Source of the DNA: Bacteroidales bacterium
GTDB taxonomy: Bacteria; Bacteroidota; Bacteroidia; Bacteroidales; VadinHA17
Direction: 5' to 3'
Assembly: GCA_021371855.1 (NCBI GenBank)
Contig: JAJFVL010000059.1
Span: 1-60,507, forward strand
DNA: 60,507 nt
Shown here: positions 55,472-60,507 of the stretch, piece after piece
Layout of the letters: each line of letters starts with the position of its first letter
Position numbering within the stretch: the first letter of the stretch is position 1
Translations under genes and position numbers: made by a program
The notes under the pieces: generated by a model
Told to the model about the DNA's origin: nothing
Databases searched by the model: none
Seen by the model: the letters and a program-made list of their open reading frames with translations, nothing else

Positions 55472-55629
55472 AAACCCACATGATTGATACAATCACAACC
55501 GAACCGCCAACAGGCGGTGAGCTCAGCAAAGCTAAACAAGAATGAATATAATTCATTTTCAACCGAGTTAATCATGAGCGGTTCTCCCGTATGGGCGGGA
55601 ACCTTTAAAAATTTAATTATATACATATG
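55472..55629 (-). repeat. Dispersed palindromic repeat, copy B
   Basis: Read on the minus strand, 55629 to 55580 matches the left arm of copy A (catatgtatataa, AT spacer, taaaggttcccgc then cgggagaacc), including the 24-base hairpin at 55580-55603. aaacccacatg at 55472-55482 matches the right arm. The centre differs and is 50 bases longer. The outer end overlaps the start codon of the MFS gene, so the repeat supplies its leader. Confidence 0.65.
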
Positions 55630-56910
55630 AAAAATCCGGAAGATAACAACGGGTATCTTTTTTCAAGAAGATATTCAAATTATGTGTTTATTTTATTATT
55701 TCTGTTATACATGTTCGACTATATCGACAGAATGGTCGTTACGTCGATGTTTACCTCCATTGAACATGACTGGGGTATCAGCCATACGCAAAGCGGATTA
55801 CTTGTATCGGCAGTATACTGGGCTATTGTGATTCTGACATTTCCCGTATCAATTCTTGTTGACCGCTGGAGCAGGACAAAAACGATTGGGATAATGGCAA
55901 TAATGTGGAGCCTTGCAACAGCATTGTGTGCTCTGACCGGTAATTTTGTACAGTTGTTTATGGCCCGTATGCTTATCGGAGTGGGAGAAGCCGGATATGC
56001 TCCCGGAGGAAGCGCAATGATTTCGGGGCTTTACCCCATTGATAAACGATCAAAAATGATGGGTTTATGGAATGCCTCAATACCGCTTGGTACGGCTATT
56101 GGAGTAATGCTGGGCGGAATTATTGCAGTAAAGTTTGGCTGGAAGCATGCTTTTGGACTGGTTGCAATCCCCGGGTTTATAGTTGCAATCCTGTTCCTTT
56201 TTGTGAAGGACTATAAAACCGTTGATCTCTCTTTTGTTGACAAAAGCAATAAGAAGGTCAGGATGGAGCGAAAAGATATTGTGAGAGAATTTTTAAACAA
56301 GCCATCCGTTATTTTTACTTATTTCGGTATGGCTGCAGTAGTTTTTGTAACTACTTCGCTTATTTCCTGGTTGTCTACATATTTTCAGAACGTTCGCGAT
56401 ATGCCCCAGGATAAGGCAGGCACTCTGGCCAGTGCAATAATGATTATGGCTCTGGTGGGAGCTCCTGTCGGCGGATATCTGACTGACAGATGGCGTAAGA
56501 CACAGGAAAATGCAAGACTTCTCTTTCCTGCTATTACGACATTTGTATCGGCAATATTACTTTTTATGGCATTAAATCTGTTTAAAGGAACCTTACAGTA
56601 TATAGTTTTACTGATAATGGGAATTTGTATCTTTTTGTTCATTTCAGGTGCGGTCTCAGTTACCCAGGATGTCATACATCCCGGATTAAGAGCTACATCC
56701 TATGCAATTGCAGTCGTAGTACAGAACCTTCTCGGATCTTCTATGGCTCCGATTGCAATGGGCAAGTTATATGATCTTTACAACATACAGACAGCCCTTT
56801 CTGTTCTGCCGTTTGTTCTTATGTTGGGTGCCGTTCTCTTCTATCTGGGTTCAAGATATTATGTAAAAGATATGGATAAGGTGGTTAAAGTTAAGCTTGA
56901 AGTGGCTTAA
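55627..56910 (+). CDS. MFS transporter (organic anion/hexuronate-type)
   Basis: The 427-residue product has 12 predicted transmembrane segments and the MFS loop motif between TM2 and TM3 (FPVSILVDRWSRTKTIG). The block DYIDRMVVTSMFTSIEHDWGISHTQSGLL at the N-terminus and RMLIGVGEAGYAPGGSAMISGLY fit the anion:cation symporter group that imports sugar acids such as hexuronates. The substrate is inferred. It is the only plus-strand gene in this end of the window, and its leader is the dispersed repeat copy B. Confidence 0.88.
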   Translation: MKNPEDNNGYLFSRRYSNYVFILLFLLYMFDYIDRMVVTSMFTSIEHDWGISHTQSGLLVSAVYWAIVILTFPVSILVDRWSRTKTIGIMAIMWSLATALCALTGNFVQLFMARMLIGVGEAGYAPGGSAMISGLYPIDKRSKMMGLWNASIPLGTAIGVMLGGIIAVKFGWKHAFGLVAIPGFIVAILFLFVKDYKTVDLSFVDKSNKKVRMERKDIVREFLNKPSVIFTYFGMAAVVFVTTSLISWLSTYFQNVRDMPQDKAGTLASAIMIMALVGAPVGGYLTDRWRKTQENARLLFPAITTFVSAILLFMALNLFKGTLQYIVLLIMGICIFLFISGAVSVTQDVIHPGLRATSYAIAVVVQNLLGSSMAPIAMGKLYDLYNIQTALSVLPFVLMLGAVLFYLGSRYYVKDMDKVVKVKLEVA

Positions 56911-56925
56911 CCGGCAGGAGAAAAA

Positions 56926-57900
56926 CTATTTGTTTCTTGCAGTTGTGTAATTAACAAATTCCTTAAGGGATTCTTTTACTTCTGATTCGGGGTATGAATC
57001 AAGAATTGCAAGAGCTTTATCTCTGTATTGATTCATCTTCAGTTCAGCATATTCCATTCCTCCGTAATCAGATACAAAACTGATAACTTCATTAATTTCT
57101 GCCTTATTCTTTTTCTTGTTTTTCAATATACCAAGGATATGTCTCTTTTTAGACCCAGATGATTGTTCAAGAGCATATATCAAGGGAAGAGTTATCTTTT
57201 TTTCTTTAATATCATTCCCGCCTTTTTTACCGGTAAGTCCGGTGCCTTCATAATCGAGCAGATCATCCCTGATCTGAAAAGCAACGCCAATGTTTTCTCC
57301 AAAATCTTTCATCAGTTGAATTGTCTCGGGATCATCAGTTACTGATCTGGCTCCGCAGGCTGTACAGGCTGAAATCAGTGCAGCTGTTTTACTTATGATG
57401 ATCCTGAAATAATCTTCTTCTCTGATATTGAGTTTTCTGGCTTTCTGTAACTGAAGTAATTCGCCTTCGCTCATTGATTTTACCGCTTCGGAGACAATCT
57501 CAAGCATGTCGAAACGGTTCTTCTCAACACTTATAAGCATCCCTTTCGACAACATGTAATCACCAACAAGAACGGCAATTTTCGAATTCCAGAGTGCGTT
57601 TATTGAAAGAGCTCCACGTCTTTCATTTGCTTCGTCAACCACATCATCGTGAACAAGGGATGCGGTATGGAGGAGTTCAATAAAGGTAGCGGCAACATAA
57701 GTCGGTTCGGTAATAACTCCATTCAGCCTTGCCGTAAGAAAAACCAGCAACGGCCTCATCTGTTTTCCCTTGCGGCGGAGAATATAATTAAGAATTATAT
57801 TTAACAGAGGGATCTCACTACGCATAGTTTTATTAAAGTAGGCTTCAAAATCAGCCATCTCTTTTTCAACGGGTTTTCTGATTCGGGTGAGAACCGGCAT
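56926..57900 (-). CDS. Polyprenyl diphosphate synthase
   Basis: Elongates isoprenyl diphosphates, probably for the quinone side chain. The 324-residue product has the first Asp-rich motif at residues 85-89 (LVHDDVVDE), GKQMRPLLVFL, and the second Asp-rich motif FQIRDDLLDYEG. Chain length (octaprenyl, heptaprenyl or other) cannot be read with certainty. Convergent with the MFS gene across a 15-base gap; trpS is 61 bases upstream on the same strand. Confidence 0.93.
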   Translation of the reverse strand: MPVLTRIRKPVEKEMADFEAYFNKTMRSEIPLLNIILNYILRRKGKQMRPLLVFLTARLNGVITEPTYVAATFIELLHTASLVHDDVVDEANERRGALSINALWNSKIAVLVGDYMLSKGMLISVEKNRFDMLEIVSEAVKSMSEGELLQLQKARKLNIREEDYFRIIISKTAALISACTACGARSVTDDPETIQLMKDFGENIGVAFQIRDDLLDYEGTGLTGKKGGNDIKEKKITLPLIYALEQSSGSKKRHILGILKNKKKNKAEINEVISFVSDYGGMEYAELKMNQYRDKALAILDSYPESEVKESLKEFVNYTTARNK

Positions 57901-57961
57901 AATAATTTATTTCGCTCAAATATAGTAAAATCAACGGTTCAAGAGAGTTCTTTGTTAATTC

Positions 57962-59047
57962 TCAAATTTTCATATTCATGACTTCTCTGACTTCATCAAG
58001 TGTAGCTGTTGCAACTTCCCTTGCACTTTCAACGCCATTTCTGAGTACCTGGCGTACATAATCCATGTTTGATTCAAGTTCTGTTCTTCTTGTACGGAAA
58101 GGGCGGAGATATTCATTAATTGATTCAGTTAACATTTTCTTCAACTGACCGGCACCACCATCACCAATCTCTGCTGCGATCTCTTCCGGAGTACGCCCTG
58201 TACAAAGAGAAATCAGCAGTAATAAATTTGATACTTCCGGTCTCTTATCCGGATCGTATGTTATCAGTCGCTCCGAATCTGTTTTGGCCTTTTTTATCAG
58301 TCTTGCCGTTTCATCTTCAGTGGAACTCAGCATAATGGCATTGTTTCTGCTTTTACTCATTTTCTGGGAGCCATCCAGACCAAGGATCATAGGCGAAGTA
58401 CTTAAAAGTGGTTGAGGCTCCGGAAAAACAGGTCTGTTTGCCGCAAATCGTTCGTTGAACCGGCGGGCAATTACCCTTGTGAGTTCAAGATGCGGAAGTT
58501 GATCTTTACCGACAGGAACCACATTCCCTTTGCAAAACAAAATATCAGCAGCCTGGTGAACAGGATATGTATACATCCCTGCATTGATATTCTTTTTACC
58601 GGATGCCAGGATTTCTTCTTTAACCGTAGGATTACGGTCAAGCTCCGAGTTTGTAACCAATGTAAGAAAGGGCAATAATAACTGATTCAATTCCGGAATT
58701 TGACTATGTGGAAAAATAAATGTCTTTCCGTTATTGGCATCAATCCCGGCAGCAAGATAATCGAGAGTGAGTTGTCTCACATTTTCAGATATCGATTCAA
58801 AAGTGTCTCTGTCAGTTAAAACCTGATAGTCCGCAATAACCAAATATGTCTGAACACCAAGTTTATGGAGCCTTACGCGATTCTGAAGCGAACCGAAGAG
58901 ATGTCCGATATGAAGTCTTCCCGTCGGCCGGTCACCGGTAAGAACCCGGTATTTCCCGGGATTTATTATCAAATCCTTTTCAAGCTGATTACTCCTCCTT
59001 ATTGTAGCTTCAAATGTCCCATAATCAATCTTGTCAACATTTTCCAT
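57962..59047 (-). CDS. trpS: Tryptophanyl-tRNA synthetase
   Basis: Class I synthetase. The 361-residue product has the signature GRLHIGHLFGSLQ (HIGH) near residue 43 and SQKMSKSRNN (KMSKS). MYTYPVHQAADILF and PVGKDQLPHLELTR are TrpRS blocks. It is slightly longer than most TrpRS because of an N-terminal extension. No T-box or tryptophan leader peptide was recognised upstream. Confidence 0.95.
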   Translation of the reverse strand: MENVDKIDYGTFEATIRRSNQLEKDLIINPGKYRVLTGDRPTGRLHIGHLFGSLQNRVRLHKLGVQTYLVIADYQVLTDRDTFESISENVRQLTLDYLAAGIDANNGKTFIFPHSQIPELNQLLLPFLTLVTNSELDRNPTVKEEILASGKKNINAGMYTYPVHQAADILFCKGNVVPVGKDQLPHLELTRVIARRFNERFAANRPVFPEPQPLLSTSPMILGLDGSQKMSKSRNNAIMLSSTEDETARLIKKAKTDSERLITYDPDKRPEVSNLLLLISLCTGRTPEEIAAEIGDGGAGQLKKMLTESINEYLRPFRTRRTELESNMDYVRQVLRNGVESAREVATATLDEVREVMNMKI

Positions 59048-59446
59048 TTTTATCCTTTCTGATGGTTTTCCATTACTGACAACGGATCTTATTGCCCCGG
59101 CAAAATGACTCTGGCAACCCTGTCTCCATCGTCAAAAATCTCTGACAGCAAAGAGGTTCAAAAATAGATAACCTGAAAATCTATTCCTATTTTTTGTACC
59201 AGTTTTTTAAATGCCACAATGATAATCAATAATACTATTTAACGAAGTCAATTGACGGCATCCCTGTAGTAACAATGTACATATAAACAGGTTCCCGGGA
59301 TTCTATGATATTCATATTCATGGCATCACAAAAAATCAGGTCAGATCCAAACCTGTACTTATTGAAAAAACAAGTCTCGGATAACTGAATTAGACCTGAT
59401 TGTTGAAATATTCCACATCAAAAAGATTTCTAAGTATAAAGATTCA
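59048..59446. other. Intergenic region between trpS and lspA
   Basis: 399 bases without a supported gene. Contains a 9-base inverted repeat (aatcaggtc near 59334-59342 and gacctgatt near 59392-59400) spaced by about 50 bases. The trpS promoter should lie near 59050-59150. No tRNA or riboswitch was recognised. Confidence 0.45.
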
Positions 59447-60052
59447 CTAAATATCCTTGAGCATTTTCTTCTGGAACAGTATTATTGATATTACTCCGCA
59501 GGTTATTGCAGAATCGGAGACATTGAAAACAGGCCTGAAAAACACAAATGACTCTCCGGCCCTAATTGGCGACCACAAAGGCCAATGTGTATCAATTACA
59601 GGAAAGTAGAACATATCGACTACTCTTCCCTGCAGGAAAGAAGAATATCCTCCTCCAGGAGGAAGCAATATGGCAGGCTGACTAAAACTCTCACTGAAAA
59701 TCATGCCATAGAAAGCACTGTCGATCATATTCCCGATTGCCCCGGCCATTATTGCACTGACGGCAAGAACAAGCCCGGTATTAGCCTTTTTTTTGATAAG
59801 GGAAACCAGAACCCAGCCGATGCCGATAATTGCTATTATTCTAAAGATACTGAGAATGAACTTGCCTGTTTTGCCTCCCATTTCCATCCCGAAGGCCATA
59901 CCGTTATTCTCTATAAAATGAATTAGTCCCCAGTCACCGAAGAGGTGAATTTCCTGGCCTATTGCCATGTGGGTTTTAACCCATATTTTCAGAACCTGAT
60001 CAACAACCAGGATCAGAAATATAAACAGAACTGACTTTTTCCCTATAGACAT
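59447..60052 (-). CDS. lspA: Lipoprotein signal peptidase (signal peptidase II)
   Basis: Cleaves signal peptides of prolipoproteins in the inner membrane. The 201-residue product has four transmembrane segments, an N-terminal Asp motif (VDQVLKIWV), the block FIENNGMAFGM, and the two catalytic aspartates in GAIGNMIDS (Asp111) and VFNVSDSAI (Asp180). A longer periplasmic loop between them (about 112-170) makes it some 40 residues longer than the E. coli enzyme, as usual in Bacteroidota. The window holds many lipoproteins that need it. Confidence 0.93.
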   Translation of the reverse strand: MSIGKKSVLFIFLILVVDQVLKIWVKTHMAIGQEIHLFGDWGLIHFIENNGMAFGMEMGGKTGKFILSIFRIIAIIGIGWVLVSLIKKKANTGLVLAVSAIMAGAIGNMIDSAFYGMIFSESFSQPAILLPPGGGYSSFLQGRVVDMFYFPVIDTHWPLWSPIRAGESFVFFRPVFNVSDSAITCGVISIILFQKKMLKDI

Positions 60053-60269
60053 TACAATTTTCTTTAAATTCAGGGTCGCAAAATAGTAAAAAAAATGATC
60101 ACATTAATATACTGCTGAATCCATTGGGCTATAAAATAATATGAGTATCGGGAATCATGCACATAAATTCATTTATTTTGACTTCGACGAGCTCAGCAGA
60201 GTTTACCCCACCAAGCGTGGCTCCGGTTCTTCGTTTGACCTAGCTCCAAGAGTATAGCCGTCAATCTAA
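60053..60269. other. Intergenic region left of the group II intron
   Basis: 217 bases without a supported gene. It contains gacttcgacgagctcagc (60180-60197), which resembles a common bacterial interspersed motif; gagctcagca recurs in the centre of repeat copy B. The exon-intron border is somewhere in or just after this stretch. Confidence 0.4.
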
Positions 60270-60507
60270 GGGGATAATTATATGAAAAGTTACGGATGTC
60301 GCATAATGTGAATAAGCCATGGACAGGTAATGAAAACTCATTACATATAGCCACGAAAGTGGCGCAATTTGAAGTGTGCCGGGCATGTAGTAGATTGAAT
60401 GGGTGAGAAGGAGCAATCCTTCAAGTCCCTAAAGAGCCGTAATGACCGGAATCTTATAGCCGAAAGCAAGGGTGTCCTGGGGGACCGGGAATCTGAAGGA
60501 AGCCGTA
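60270..60507 (+). mobile_element. Group II intron, 5' ribozyme part (cut by the window edge)
   Basis: The bases from ttacggatgtcgc and ataatgtgaataagccatgg onward match the domain I style of Bacteroidota group II introns. Stem-loops are gtaatga/tcattac (60327-60344), gccac-GAAA-gtggc (60350-60363) and gaagga-GCAA-tccttc (60407-60422); the last two have GNRA tetraloops. gaatctgaaggaagccg near the window end is typical of domain I in many group II introns. The intron runs to the right; its reverse transcriptase/maturase would lie outside the window. The exact 5' splice site was not resolved (between about 60205 and 60300). Confidence 0.7.

Noticed and set aside
55351..55545. 64-codon open frame before the MFS gene
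   Set aside because: It runs through the promoter region of the CoA-binding gene and into the dispersed repeat; no signal of coding and no family.
1..60507. CRISPR arrays, prophage modules and complete insertion sequences
   Set aside because: No regular direct repeats with spacers, no phage structural or integrase genes and no transposase were found on either strand.

Overview
The window reads as a chromosomal segment of a Bacteroidota bacterium, probably Bacteroidales or a close relative. The evidence is a SusC/SusD pair behind a FecI/FecR-type sigma/anti-sigma pair, type IX secretion C-terminal sorting domains, DUF4292, few Shine-Dalgarno sequences, and several TAnnTTTG (-7) promoter elements. 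Composition is AT-rich, and most so from about 29 to 44 kb. No rRNA, tRNA, CRISPR array or complete insertion sequence was found. The right edge cuts into a group II intron.

Layout. 1-4.2 kb: cell-surface proteins (a left-truncated SWM/Ig-repeat protein with a T9SS tail, a tail-fibre-like repeat protein and a small T9SS-tail protein). 4.6-8.2 kb: a UPF0371/DUF1846 protein and a GH20 hexosaminidase. 8.4-10.5 kb: an Nramp metal transporter and a patatin-like lipase. 10.7-23 kb: a glycan-uptake locus (ECF sigma, FecR, STN-bearing SusC, SusD, MORN protein, GHL10-like hydrolase, exported AGE-family epimerase, sialidase-like protein). 23-29 kb: nfo, a PurF homologue without its N-terminal cysteine, a coiled-coil membrane protein, hemW, VanZ, an Rrf2 regulator and rpiB.

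29.0-29.8 kb is a long, very AT-rich, gene-free region. It holds four copies of one 9-mer and one further DnaA-box-like site, and is a candidate replication origin. To its right lie nadA, a MORN-variant protein, ruvB, then on the other strand a Crp regulator, pheS and a cyclophilin. A tight eight-gene plus-strand run follows (flippase, dut, TPR lipoprotein, DUF4292 lipoprotein, EnvC-like, HATPase, ybeY, mnmG), then ade and uvrC. Directly after mnmG and after uvrC are two parS-like sites sharing a 19-base core, one a perfect 16-bp match to a ParB-site variant. Together with the AT-rich region they suggest the window is close to the chromosome origin.

48-60 kb is mostly minus strand: HAD phosphatase, phosphofructokinase, YwbE, a five-gene metabolic run (CoA-binding, thioesterase, CocE-type hydrolase, aldo/keto reductase, SMP-30), a plus-strand MFS transporter, then polyprenyl synthase, trpS and lspA. 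A dispersed palindromic repeat occurs in inverted orientation near 29.2 and 55.6 kb.

How the genes work together: the sigma/FecR/STN-SusC trio is the standard layout for trans-envelope induction of a glycan importer, and the downstream exported enzymes would process its substrate. That the substrate is a sialoglycan is inference from the Asp-box protein and the epimerase. No computation was run. Family calls come from reading the translated sequences.
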